A stretch of DNA of 64,000 bases from Ramlibacter tataouinensis TTB310. Its GTDB lineage: Bacteria > Pseudomonadota > Gammaproteobacteria > Burkholderiales > Burkholderiaceae_C. Under the pieces are notes generated by a model. That model had not been told where the DNA came from, ran no database searches, and worked only from the letters and a program-made list of their open reading frames with translations. Position numbers and translations under genes: made by a program. This document shows positions 1 through 10,675 of the stretch, one piece after another; the first letter of the stretch is position 1, and each line of letters opens with the position of its first letter. Where the stretch lies: the NCBI RefSeq assembly GCF_000215705.1, contig NC_015677.1, forward strand, positions 2,244,001-2,308,000, given 5' to 3'.

Positions 1-677
1 AGGTGCTGGTCGAGCGCATCGAGCTGGTGGTGCGCCTGGTGCGCTCCAAGGGCGTGGGCGTGTATTTCGTAACGCAGAACCCGCTGGACATCCCGGACAG
101 CGTGCTGGCCCAGCTGGGCAACCGGGTGCAGCACGCGCTGCGCGCCTTCACCCCGCGCGACCAGAAGGCGGTGAAGGCCACGGCGCAGACCATGCGTCCG
201 AAGAAGGGCCTGGACATCGAGGCTGCCATCACCGAGCTGGCGGTGGGCGAGGCGCTGGTCAGCTTCCTGGACGCCAAGGGCCGCCCCAGCGAGACCGAGC
301 GCGCCTACGTGCTGCCGCCGGGCAGCCAGATCGGCCCGATCACGGCCGCGCAGCGCCAGGCCCTGCTGGACGGCTCCCTGGTGGCCGGCGTGTACGAGAA
401 GGCGGTGGACCGCGAGTCGGCCTACGAGAAGCTGAAGAGCCGCGCCGCGCAGGCCCAGGCGGCGGCCGGCTCGCCGGCGGGCGCGCCGGGCGGCGGCGGC
501 CTGCTGGGCGGCCTGGGCGACCTGGTCATGGGCTCCACCGGGCCGCGCGGCGGCCGGCGCGAGGGCCTGGCCGAGATGATGGCCAAGTCGGCCGTGCGCA
601 CCATCGGCAGCAGCGTCGGCCGCGAGATCATGCGCGGCGTGCTGGGCGGCCTGCTGGGCGGGAGCCGGCGGCGATGA
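1..677 (+). CDS. yjgR: YjgR/HerA-like DUF853 ATPase, C-terminal part (5' end outside window)
   Basis: Only the last 224 or so codons are present; the frame is already open at base 3. The residues [38 protein letters not shown] and [12 protein letters not shown] are hallmark C-terminal blocks of the YjgR family (DUF853), HerA/FtsK-like P-loop ATPases of poorly defined role, so the Walker A region lies upstream of the window. The tail (about residues 145-224) is rich in Gly, Ala and Arg, as is usual for the family. The stop codon overlaps the next start as ATGA, suggesting translational coupling with the dehydratase gene. The family call is firm; the cellular role is not known. Confidence 0.85.
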   Translation, partial: VLVERIELVVRLVRSKGVGVYFVTQNPLDIPDSVLAQLGNRVQHALRAFTPRDQKAVKATAQTMRPKKGLDIEAAITELAVGEALVSFLDAKGRPSETERAYVLPPGSQIGPITAAQRQALLDGSLVAGVYEKAVDRESAYEKLKSRAAQAQAAAGSPAGAPGGGGLLGGLGDLVMGSTGPRGGRREGLAEMMAKSAVRTIGSSVGREIMRGVLGGLLGGSRRR

Positions 678-1639
678 GCGCGCTGCCCACCTTCGAGGAC
701 GTGCAGGCCGCGGCCGCCCGGCTGGCCGGCCAGGCCCACCGCACGCCAGTGCTGCGCTCGGGCACGGCCGACGCCCTGGGCGGCGGCGCCCGGTTCTTCT
801 TCAAGTGCGAGAACTTCCAGCGCATGGGCGCGTTCAAGTTCCGCGGCGGCTACAACGCCCTGGCCCGGTTCACGCCGCAACAGAGGCAGCGCGGCGCCCT
901 CGCCTTCTCCTCGGGCAACCATGCGCAGGCCGTGGCGCTGGCGGCGCGCCTGCTGGGCATGCCGGCCACCATCCTGATGCCGCAGGACGCGCCGGCGGCC
1001 AAGCTGGCCGCCACCCGCGGCTACGGCGCCGAGGTGATCACCTTCGACCGCTTCAAGGAGGACCGGGAAGCCCTGGCCCGGCGCCTGGCCGAGGAGCGCG
1101 GCATGACCCTGGTGCCGCCCTACGACCATGCCGACGTGATCGCCGGCCAGGGCACGGCGGCGCTGGAGCTGTTCCAGGAGGTGGGCGAGCTGGACCACCT
1201 GTTCGTCTGCCTCGGGGGCGGCGGCCTGCTCGGCGGCTGCGCGCTGGCCGCCCGGGCGATGTCCCCGCGCTGCAAGGTCTACGGCGTGGAGCCGGAGGCG
1301 GGCAACGACGGCCAGCGGTCGTTCCGCAGCGGCGAGCTGGTGCACATCGAGGTGCCGCGCACCATCGCCGACGGCGCCCAGACCCAGCACCTGGGCCAGC
1401 TGACCTTCCCGCTGATCCGCCACAACGTTGACGACATCTTCACGGCCAGCGACGCGCAGCTGGTGGACGCCATGCGTTTCTACGCCTCCCGCATGAAGAT
1501 GCTGGTCGAGCCCACGGGCTGCCTGTCGCTGGCGGGCGCCCTGGCCTGCGGCCTGGACCTCCAAGACGCCCGCGTCGGCGTGCTGATCAGCGGCGGCAAC
1601 GTCGACCTGGCGCGTTTCGCGCAGCTGGCGGGGTCCTAG
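674..1639 (+). CDS. Threonine/serine dehydratase-like PLP enzyme
   Basis: A 321-residue fold-type II PLP enzyme of the threonine dehydratase/serine racemase group. Lys55 in MGAFKFRG is the expected Schiff-base lysine. [10 protein letters not shown] binds the substrate carboxylate and the glycine-rich GGGGLLGG loop binds the PLP phosphate. There is no C-terminal ACT regulatory domain, so it resembles catabolic or broad-specificity enzymes (threonine to 2-oxobutyrate, serine to pyruvate, or 3-hydroxyaspartate lyase) rather than full-length biosynthetic IlvA. The start overlaps the upstream stop (ATGA). Which hydroxyamino acid it uses cannot be read from the sequence. Confidence 0.85.
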   Translation: MSALPTFEDVQAAAARLAGQAHRTPVLRSGTADALGGGARFFFKCENFQRMGAFKFRGGYNALARFTPQQRQRGALAFSSGNHAQAVALAARLLGMPATILMPQDAPAAKLAATRGYGAEVITFDRFKEDREALARRLAEERGMTLVPPYDHADVIAGQGTAALELFQEVGELDHLFVCLGGGGLLGGCALAARAMSPRCKVYGVEPEAGNDGQRSFRSGELVHIEVPRTIADGAQTQHLGQLTFPLIRHNVDDIFTASDAQLVDAMRFYASRMKMLVEPTGCLSLAGALACGLDLQDARVGVLISGGNVDLARFAQLAGS

Positions 1640-1680
1640 GCCTGCGCCTTGCTGTACATTGTTTTTCTGGAGGGTCCGCC

Positions 1681-2944
<1,264 letters not shown>

Positions 2945-2952
<8 letters not shown>

Positions 2953-4210
2953 TCCCACCGTTTTCATCGACGAGCGCGCCCAGGGCGAAAGCGCCGCGGC
3001 CGAGCTGCGCACCACCCTGGCCGTGCGCGAGCGCTGCGGCCAGCTGCTGGCGCGGGCGCGCAGCGGCGGCTCGGCCTGGTTCGAGGTCGACGACGGCGTC
3101 CTGGACGCCGCGGCGCGCGAGGTGGTGGCCGTCACGCGCCGGCGCTACCCCAAGCTGCACATCCCGCTGCACAGCCGCTGGCGCCACTTCGAGGCCGGCG
3201 GCGTGGACCGCAAGGGCCAGCTCGACAAGCTGCTGCACGGCCTGCCCGCCGCGAGCCGCGCCCATGCGCTGATCGACCTGACGGTCGTCAGCGTGCTGCT
3301 GGACGCAGGCGCGGGCCCGGACTGGAAGTACGTGGAGCCCGCGACCGGCCAGACCTTCACCCGCTCCGAGGGCCTGGCGGTCGCCAGCTTCCATGCCTTC
3401 ACCGCCGGCATGTTCTCCAGCCGCCAGGACCGTCCGCTGCAGGCCGACTCGCAGGGGCTGCGCGGCCTGGTGACGCAGCGCCTGGCCGAGGCGTTCCAGG
3501 TCAGCGAGTCCAACCCGCTGGTCGGCCTGCAGGGCCGCGCCATCCTGCTGCGCCGGCTGGGCGAGATCCTGTCCGAGGAACCCGAGGTGTTCGGCGAGGA
3601 AGGCCGCCCGGGCGAGATCTTCGATTTCCTGGTCAGCGGCCCGGAAGTGCCGCACACGGCCGACGTGGATGCGCACGACATCCTGTCGCAGCTGCTGATC
3701 TCGCTGTCGGGCATCTGGCCGGCCGACAACCAGGCCGGCGGCGTGCCCCTGGGCGACTGCTGGCGCCACCCGGCCGTCAGGGCCGAGGGTCCCTCCGACG
3801 GCTGGGTGCCGTTCCACAAGCTGTCGCAGTGGCTCACCTACTCGCTGCTGGAGCCCTTCCAGTGGTGCGGCGTGCACGTGCGCGGCCTGGACGGCCTGAC
3901 GGCGCTGCCCGAGTACCGCAACGGCGGCCTGCTGATCGACACCGGCGTGCTGCGCCTGCGCGACGCCCAGGCGGTGCAGCACACCTGGAAGCCCGGCGAC
4001 GAGATCATCGTCGAGTGGCGCGCGCTCACCGTGTCGCTGATGGACGAGCTGGCCGGCCGGGTGCGCCAGCAGCTGCACCTGGACGCCGCCCGCCTGCCCC
4101 TGGGCTGCGTGCTGGAGGGCGGCACCTGGGCGGCCGGGCGCGAGCTGGCGCAGCGCCTGCGCGGCGGGCTGCCGCCGCTCAAGGTGGCCAGCGATGGCAC
4201 CGTTTTCTGA
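2945..4210 (+). CDS. urc4: DUF1688 family protein, URC4/Urg3-like
   Basis: A 421-residue DUF1688 protein, recognisable from the N-terminal [18 protein letters not shown] block, the central [22 protein letters not shown] and the C-terminal [20 protein letters not shown]. Family members (URC4, Urg3) are required for uracil catabolism in yeasts that carry the URC pathway, but their exact reaction is unsettled. The start overlaps the end of the URC1 gene by 8 bp and the TGA overlaps an ATG at 4210, so the three genes are tightly packed. Nothing in the sequence suggests secretion or membrane insertion. Family assignment is firm; the reaction is not assigned. Confidence 0.88.
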
Positions 4211-4239
4211 TGACACCACAACAAGAAGGAAGCCCGACC

Positions 4240-4869
<630 letters not shown>

Positions 4870-4873
4870 AACG

Positions 4874-6103
4874 ATGACGTCGCGATCTTCACTCCCTTCC
4901 CCTCTGGGGGAGGGTTGGGGTGGGAGCTTGGCCCTCGCCCTGCTGTTGAGCTTTACCTCCCCCCTGGCCCAGGCCGCCCCGTTCACCCCCGCCAACGACG
5001 CGGAAGTGGTCGAGCGCCTGCCCGCCCGCGCCGCCGACGACCCCACCCTGCGCCGCGTCGAGTCCCTGCGCAAGCAGCTGGCCGCGCAGCCCCAGGATGC
5101 CGCGCTGCGCATCGAGATCGCGCGCCGCTATTTCGACCTGGCCATGGCCCAGGGCGACCCGCGCTACGTGGGCTACGCCAGCGGCGCCATCGCGCCGCTG
5201 GCTTCCGCCGACCCGCGCGACGCGGCCTACTGGCTGGTGCGCGGCCAGCTCGAACAGTACAACCACGATTTCGAGGCCGCCCTGGCCAGCCTGGCTCGCG
5301 CCGCCGAGCTGGCCCCGGCCCTGGCCGACGCCTACGCCTGGCGCGCCGCCATCTTCATGGTGCAGGCCCGGGCGCGCGAGGCGCTGGCCGAATGCGAGCG
5401 CCTCGCGCCCCTGGCCGAGCCGCTGTGGGCGGTCGGCTGCCGCGCCTACGCGCGCGCCGGCCTGGGGGAGCTGCAGCCGGCCTTCGATGAACTGTCGCGC
5501 GCTGCCGGGGCCTCGCCCCAGGCCACGCCCGCCGTGCGGCTGTGGGCGGACACGCGGCTGGCCGAGATGGCGCTGCGCCTGCAGCGGCCCGAGGACGCCG
5601 AGCGCTTCTTCCGGCGCGCCCTGGGACTGGACATCACCGACCAGTTCCTGCTCGCGGCCTACGCCGACTTCCTGCTGGCGCGGCAGCGCGCGCCCGAGGC
5701 GCTCAAGCTGCTGGCAGGCTGGGAACGCTCCGACATCCTGCTGCTGCGCCTGGCCCTGGCCGGGCGCGCGGCCAACGACCCGCGCGCCAACGAGTGGACG
5801 GGCGAACTGCGCGAGCGCTTCCAGGCGGCCGCCCGGCGCGGCGACACGCTGCACGAGTGGGAGGCCGCGCGCTTCGAGCTGGAGGTGGAGAACCGGCCCG
5901 AGCGCGCCCTGCAGCTGGCCGCCGAGAACTACAAGAAGCAGAAGGAGCCGCGCGACGCCGAGATGCTGATGCGCACCGCCCTGGCTGCCAACCGGCCGGC
6001 CGCGGCCGAACCGGCCCTGGCCTGGCTGCGAAGCAGCGGCTACCAGGATCCGGCGCTGGCCGCCCTGTCCCAGCAGCTGGCCGCGAAGGGAGGCCAGCGA
6101 TGA
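4874..6103 (+). CDS. Exported TPR-repeat protein
   Basis: A 409-residue protein with an N-terminal signal peptide (hydrophobic LALALLLSF followed by SPLAQAA) and TPR-like helical pairs through most of the mature part: a sequence of short Ala/Leu-rich helices with conserved A-x-x-x-Y/A spacing, for example around residues 70-110, 125-165 and 205-260. It probably acts in the periplasm as a protein-interaction scaffold. The n-region of the signal peptide (SLPSPLGEGWGG) is encoded by a GC-rich dispersed repeat, and no good RBS precedes the ATG. The stop overlaps the start of the HupE/UreJ-like gene, linking the two. No specific partner can be named. Confidence 0.75.
   Translation: MTSRSSLPSPLGEGWGGSLALALLLSFTSPLAQAAPFTPANDAEVVERLPARAADDPTLRRVESLRKQLAAQPQDAALRIEIARRYFDLAMAQGDPRYVGYASGAIAPLASADPRDAAYWLVRGQLEQYNHDFEAALASLARAAELAPALADAYAWRAAIFMVQARAREALAECERLAPLAEPLWAVGCRAYARAGLGELQPAFDELSRAAGASPQATPAVRLWADTRLAEMALRLQRPEDAERFFRRALGLDITDQFLLAAYADFLLARQRAPEALKLLAGWERSDILLLRLALAGRAANDPRANEWTGELRERFQAAARRGDTLHEWEAARFELEVENRPERALQLAAENYKKQKEPRDAEMLMRTALAANRPAAAEPALAWLRSSGYQDPALAALSQQLAAKGGQR
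4892..4926. repeat. GC-rich dispersed intergenic-type repeat
   Basis: A 35-base segment starting CTCCCTTCCCC and ending GGGGTGGGAG, with self-complementary CCCTC/GAGGG and CTCCC/GGGAG arms. Translation gives LPSPLGEGWGG, a peptide seen repeatedly in unrelated high-GC proteobacterial proteins where such repeats run into coding sequence. It lies right after upp and inside the start of the TPR gene. No second copy was noticed in this window. Confidence 0.55.
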
Positions 6104-7230
6104 AACGGCTGCTGCTCACCCTGGCCGTCTGGCTGCTGGCGCACGGCGCGGCGCTGGCCCACAAGCCCAGCGACAGCTACCTCAGCGTGCAGGCCGGCGA
6201 GGACCGCAGCACGCTCACCATCCGCTGGGACATCGCCCTGCGCGACCTGGACTACGTGCTGCAGCTGGACCGCGACGGCAACGGCGAGCTGACCTGGGGC
6301 GAGGTGCGCTCGCGCGAGGCCGATATCCAGCGCCTGGCGTCGGGCCGCCTGTCCTTCGTCGCCAACGGCCAGCCCTGCCCCTGGAGCGACGCGGCGCCGC
6401 TGCAGCTGGACCGGCACAGCGACGGCACCTACGCGGTGCTGGGCTTCGCCGCGCAGTGCGGCCCGCTGGCCCAGGGCCTGACCCTGCGGTACTCGCTGCT
6501 GTTCGACGTGGATCCCACGCACCGGGGGCTGGTGCAGTGGCGCGCGCCCGGCGAGGAGCAGCCGCAGCCGCTGGTGTTCGCCGTGGACTCGGCGGAGCAG
6601 CCGCTCAGCCTGGAGGCGCCCAGCGCCTGGGAGACGCTGCGCCAGTACGTGTGGGAAGGCGTGTGGCACATCTGGATCGGCTTCGACCACATCCTGTTCC
6701 TGCTGGCGCTGCTGCTGCCCGCCGTGCTGCGCCGCCAGGACGGCCGCTGGCAGCCGGTGGACAGCCTGCGCGCCGCGCTGGTCGACGTGGTCAAGGTGGT
6801 CACCGCATTCACCCTGGCGCACTCCATCACGCTGAGCCTGGCGGCACTGGGCCTGGTCAGCCTGCCGTCACGCCTGGTGGAGTCGGTGATCGCCGCCTCG
6901 GTGGTGGTGGCCGCCCTGGCCAACCTGCGCGGTGGCCGCGCATCGCGCCGGCGCTGGCTGATGGCCTTCATCTTCGGCCTGATCCACGGCTTCGGCTTCG
7001 CCTCGGTGCTGGCCGACCTGGGCCTGCCGCAGAACGCCCTGGTGCTGGCCCTGGTGGGTTTCAACGTCGGGGTCGAGCTGGGCCAGCTGGCCATCGTCGC
7101 CGTGTTCCTGCCGCTGGCCTTCGCGCTGCGCCGCACCGGGTTCTACCGCGTGGGCGTGCTGCAGGTGGGCTCGCTGCTGATCGCGCTGGTGGCGCTGTGG
7201 TGGTTCGTGGAACGGGCGTTCGACCTGTGA
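6100..7230 (+). CDS. HupE/UreJ-family membrane protein with EF-hand-like loop
   Basis: A 376-residue protein with a signal peptide (cut after GAALA), an exported domain of about 180 residues and then six to seven membrane segments. The membrane half carries the HupE/UreJ_2 signatures HIWIGFDHILFLL, AFTLAHSITLSLA and LIHGFGFASVL, whose His and Asp residues lie in membrane helices, as in nickel/cobalt permease-related families. The exported domain contains DRDGNGELTWGEV near residues 55-67, a canonical EF-hand calcium loop. The start is coupled to the TPR gene by ATGA and its stop overlaps the next GTG. Metal transport is an inference from the family. Confidence 0.8.
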   Translation: MKRLLLTLAVWLLAHGAALAHKPSDSYLSVQAGEDRSTLTIRWDIALRDLDYVLQLDRDGNGELTWGEVRSREADIQRLASGRLSFVANGQPCPWSDAAPLQLDRHSDGTYAVLGFAAQCGPLAQGLTLRYSLLFDVDPTHRGLVQWRAPGEEQPQPLVFAVDSAEQPLSLEAPSAWETLRQYVWEGVWHIWIGFDHILFLLALLLPAVLRRQDGRWQPVDSLRAALVDVVKVVTAFTLAHSITLSLAALGLVSLPSRLVESVIAASVVVAALANLRGGRASRRRWLMAFIFGLIHGFGFASVLADLGLPQNALVLALVGFNVGVELGQLAIVAVFLPLAFALRRTGFYRVGVLQVGSLLIALVALWWFVERAFDL

Positions 7231-8057
7231 CCCGTTCCGCGATCACTGCCGCCTGTGCCTTGGCCATGGGGGGACTGGCCTGCTTCGCGGTCCACGCGCA
7301 GCCCCGCGAGCCCCAGCCGCTGTGGGAGATCGGCGTCGGCGCCCTGGGCGTGTCGCAGCAGGCCTACCCGGGCGCCGGCACCCGGGTCAACCGCGGGCTG
7401 GCCCTTCCCTACCTGGTGTACCGCGGCGAGTTCGTCCGGGCCGACCGTGACGGCTTGGGCGTGCGCGCCGTCAACACGCCCAACTTCGAACTCGACGTCG
7501 GCTTTGCCGGCACCTTCGGCTCCGACGCCGACGAGGTCGACGCGCGCCGGGGCATGCCCGACCTGGGCACCCTGGTCGAGCTCGGACCGCGGCTGAAATG
7601 GCACCTGGGCGAAGGGCCGGCCCGGGGCCGCCTGCGCGCCGAATTCGCCTTGCGCGGCGTCTTCGACCTGAGCGACGGCCTGAGCCGCAAGGGCACCTCC
7701 TTCGAGCCCCGGCTGGTCTATGAGAACCGCTGGGGTGGCTGGCGCTACGGCACGAGCGCCTCCGCCATCTTCGGCAGCCGCCGGCTGGCCGACACGCTGT
7801 ACGGCGTGGCGCCCGTCTATGCGACAGCGGCACGCCCGGCCTACATGGCGGAGAGCGGCCTCATCGCCCTACGGCTGGGCGCCACGGCGGTCCGCGAGCT
7901 GTCGCCGAACTGGCGCTTCTTCGGCTTCGCCCGTGTGGACTCGGTGGCCGCAGCCGCCAACCGGGCCAGCCCCTTGGTCGAAAAGACCTATGGCGCCAGT
8001 GTCGGCGCCGGCCTGGTCTACACCTGGGCCCGCTCCGAGACGATGGTGGGCCGCTGA
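7227..8057 (+). CDS. MipA/OmpV-family outer-membrane protein
   Basis: A 276-residue protein starting at a GTG that overlaps the HupE/UreJ stop (GTGA). A signal peptide ending in FAVHAQ is followed by the MipA/OmpV pattern: WEIGVGALGVSQQAYPG near the start, then LPYLVYRGEFVRADRDGLGV and alternating beta-strand sequence to the C-terminus. Members are outer-membrane beta-barrels linked in some species to murein-synthesis complexes or porin function. Its place after an exported TPR protein and a possible metal permease suggests a co-expressed envelope module. An ATG at 7266 is in frame but would destroy the signal peptide. Confidence 0.8.
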   Translation: MTRSAITAACALAMGGLACFAVHAQPREPQPLWEIGVGALGVSQQAYPGAGTRVNRGLALPYLVYRGEFVRADRDGLGVRAVNTPNFELDVGFAGTFGSDADEVDARRGMPDLGTLVELGPRLKWHLGEGPARGRLRAEFALRGVFDLSDGLSRKGTSFEPRLVYENRWGGWRYGTSASAIFGSRRLADTLYGVAPVYATAARPAYMAESGLIALRLGATAVRELSPNWRFFGFARVDSVAAAANRASPLVEKTYGASVGAGLVYTWARSETMVGR

Positions 8058-8153
8058 GCGGACGGACCGGCTTGGCATAGGGCTTGCGAGCTGGACATCC
8101 CAGCCCCGAGCCGCTCCAATGGCCGGGCGAGCCATCCCACCCCCGGAGCCTTC

Positions 8154-9158
8154 ATGACGACCCTGTCCCGCCTTTCCCGCCGCCCCCTTCTCGCCCTTGC
8201 CGCTGCCGCGCTGCTGGCCTCGCCCGGCCTGGCGCTCGCCCAGGCCAGGCTGAAGGTGGCGGCCATCTACACCGTGCCCTTCGAGCAGCAGTGGGTCAGC
8301 CGCATCCACAAGGCGCTGCAGGCCGCACAGGCGCGCGGCGAGATCGAGTACAAGGCCAGCGAGAACGTGGCCAACGCCGACTACGAGCGCGTGATGCGCG
8401 AGTACGCCACCGGCGGCAACCAACTGATCGTGGGCGAGTCCTTCGCCGTGGAAGCCGCCGCGCGCAAGGTGGCGCGGGACTTCCCCAAGGTGGCGTTCCT
8501 CATGGGTTCTTCGGGCAAGCCGCAGGCGCCCAACTTCAGCGTCTTCGACAACTACATCCAGGAACCCGCCTACCTGACCGGAATGATCGCCGCCGGCATG
8601 AGCAAGACCGGCAAGATCGGCATGGTGGGCGGCTTCCCCATCCCCGAGGTCAACCGCCTGATGCACGCCTTCATGGCCGGCGCCCGGGAGATCAACCCCA
8701 AGGTCGAATTCACCGTGACCTTCATCAACAGCTGGTTCGACCCGCCCAAGGCCAAGGAAGCCGCCTTCGCCATGATCGACAAGGGCGCCGACGTGCTGTA
8801 CGCCGAGCGCTTCGGCGTGTCGGACGCGGCCAAGGAGCGCGGCAAGCTGGCCATCGGCAACGTGATCAACACCCAGGACAAGTACCCCGACACCGTGGTC
8901 GCGTCCGCCATCTGGCACATGGAGCCGACCATCGAGCTGGCGCTGCGCAACGTCAAGGAAGGCAAGTTCAAGGCCGAGGACTACGGCCCTTACTCCATGA
9001 TGAAGCACAAGGGCTCCGAGCTGGCGCCGCTGGGCACCTTCGAGAAGAAGGTGCCGGCCGAGGTGATGGCCAAGGTGCAGGCCAGGCAGAAGGACATCCT
9101 GACCGGCAAGTTCACGGTCAAGGTCGACGACAGCCAGCCCAAGTCCACCGCCAGGTGA
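8154..9158 (+). CDS. BMP-family nucleoside ABC transporter substrate-binding protein
   Basis: A 334-residue periplasmic binding protein with a signal peptide (RRPLLALAAAALLASPGLALAQA) and the BMP/PnrA fold: KVAAIYTVPFEQQWVSRIHKA at the first strand, GGNQLIVGESF, GKIGMVGGFPIPEVNR and FINSWFDPPKAKEAA. BMP proteins of this type bind purine or pyrimidine nucleosides for import. It is the first of four overlapping genes forming a complete importer; the ATPase gene begins inside its stop codon. A 96-base gap separates it from the porin-like gene, so its promoter probably lies there. The exact ligand is unknown; the neighbours point to nucleosides or nucleobases. Confidence 0.88.
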   Translation: MTTLSRLSRRPLLALAAAALLASPGLALAQARLKVAAIYTVPFEQQWVSRIHKALQAAQARGEIEYKASENVANADYERVMREYATGGNQLIVGESFAVEAAARKVARDFPKVAFLMGSSGKPQAPNFSVFDNYIQEPAYLTGMIAAGMSKTGKIGMVGGFPIPEVNRLMHAFMAGAREINPKVEFTVTFINSWFDPPKAKEAAFAMIDKGADVLYAERFGVSDAAKERGKLAIGNVINTQDKYPDTVVASAIWHMEPTIELALRNVKEGKFKAEDYGPYSMMKHKGSELAPLGTFEKKVPAEVMAKVQARQKDILTGKFTVKVDDSQPKSTAR

Positions 9159-10675
9159 CCCGGCCACCGGTCCTGCGGCTGCAAGGCATCACCAAGCGCT
9201 TCGGCCCCCTGGTCGCCAACGACGGCATCTCGCTGGAACTGGCCGTCGGCGAGGTGCTGGGCCTGCTGGGCGAGAACGGCGCGGGCAAGTCCACCCTGGT
9301 CTCCATCCTGTTCGGCCACTACACGGCCGACCAGGGAACCATCGAGGCCTTCGGCCGGCCGCTGCCGCCCGGCCAGCCACGCGCGGCCCTGGCCGCGGGC
9401 ATCGGCATGGTGCACCAGCACTTCACCCTGGCCGACAACCTCAGCGTGCTGGACAACGTTCTCATGGGCACCGAGCCGCTGTGGCGCCCGTTCAGCCGGC
9501 GCGCCGCCGGGCAGGCCAGGCTGCAGGAGGTGGCGCTGCGCTTCGGCCTGGCGGTGCAGCCCGATGCGCGCGTGGGCAGCCTGTCGGTGGGCGAGCGCCA
9601 ACGGGTGGAGATCGTCAAGGCGCTGTACCGCGGCGCCCGCGTCCTGATCCTGGACGAGCCCACCGCGGTGCTGACGCCGCAGGAAAGCGAAGCCCTGTTC
9701 GCCACCCTGGGCCGGATGGTGGCCCAGGGCCTGTCCATCGTGTTCATCAGCCACAAGCTGGGCGAAGTGCTGCGCGTGTCGCACCGCGTGGCCGTGCTGC
9801 GCGCCGGCAAGCTGGTGGCGCAGGCCTCGGCTGCCCAGGTCACCCAGGCCCAGCTGGCCAACTGGATGGTGGGCCAGGCCGTGGCCCTGCCCGGGCGCAC
9901 GCCCGCGCCGTCGGTGGGCGCCGTGGCCTGCCGCCTGGAGGGCGTGGGCGTGGGCGGCGACGGGCGCGAGCGGCTGGTCGATGCCACGCTGGCCCTGCGC
10001 GCCGGCGAGATCACCGCCGTCGCGGGCGTGTCCGGCAACGGCCAGCTGGCCCTGGCCGAGCTGCTGTGCGGCATGCGCCGTGCCGGTGCCGGCCGCGTGT
10101 GGCTGGGCGAGCAGGCGCTGCGCGCGCGGCCGGCCTGGCTGGTGCGCCAGGGCGTGGCGCGCATCCCCGAGGACCGGCACGGCACGGGCGTGGTCGGCGA
10201 CCTGCCGGTGTGGGAGAACGCGGTGTCCGAGCGTCTGCGCGGCCGCGCTTTCGCGCGCGGGCCGCTGGTGCGCCGGGGCGCGGCGCGCACGCAGGCGCAG
10301 CGCATCGTGCAGGCCTACGACGTGCGCGGCGCCGGCATCGACGCCCCGGCAAGCGCGCTGTCGGGCGGCAACATGCAAAAGCTGATCCTCGGCCGGGCGC
10401 TGCTTACGCCGGACGGCGGCACGCCGCGGCTGATCGTGGCCCACCAGCCCACCTGGGGCCTGGACATCGGCGCCGTGGCCTACGTGCAGCGCCAGCTGAT
10501 CGCCGCGCGCGATGCGGGCGCGGCGGTGCTGCTGCTGAGCGACGACCTGGACGAGGTGCTGGCGCTGGGGGACCGCATCGCGGTGATCCATGCCGGGCGG
10601 CTGACGGAGGCGCGGCCGGCGCAGGAATGGACGCGGGAGGCCATCGGCCTGGCGATGGCGGGCGGCGCGCCATGA
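9155..10675 (+). CDS. Nucleoside ABC transporter, double ATP-binding subunit
   Basis: A 506-residue protein with two fused ABC domains, the arrangement of RbsA/NupA-type ATPases. Domain 1 has Walker A GENGAGKST, signature LSVGERQRVEI and Walker B VLILDEPTAVL. Domain 2 has a degenerate Walker A (GVSGNGQLAL, no GKST), an intact signature LSGGNMQKLILGR and a Walker B region LIVAHQPTWGLD in which the catalytic Glu is replaced. Asymmetry of this kind is normal for the family, where only one site hydrolyses ATP. The start is a GTG overlapping the preceding TGA; the end overlaps the first permease gene. Confidence 0.92.
   Translation: MTRPPVLRLQGITKRFGPLVANDGISLELAVGEVLGLLGENGAGKSTLVSILFGHYTADQGTIEAFGRPLPPGQPRAALAAGIGMVHQHFTLADNLSVLDNVLMGTEPLWRPFSRRAAGQARLQEVALRFGLAVQPDARVGSLSVGERQRVEIVKALYRGARVLILDEPTAVLTPQESEALFATLGRMVAQGLSIVFISHKLGEVLRVSHRVAVLRAGKLVAQASAAQVTQAQLANWMVGQAVALPGRTPAPSVGAVACRLEGVGVGGDGRERLVDATLALRAGEITAVAGVSGNGQLALAELLCGMRRAGAGRVWLGEQALRARPAWLVRQGVARIPEDRHGTGVVGDLPVWENAVSERLRGRAFARGPLVRRGAARTQAQRIVQAYDVRGAGIDAPASALSGGNMQKLILGRALLTPDGGTPRLIVAHQPTWGLDIGAVAYVQRQLIAARDAGAAVLLLSDDLDEVLALGDRIAVIHAGRLTEARPAQEWTREAIGLAMAGGAP

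Noticed and set aside
4210..4239. ATG start for upp overlapping the urc4 stop
   Set aside because: Adds ten residues unlike Upp; the TTG at 4240 has an RBS and restores normal length. Kept as a finding because coupling is still possible.
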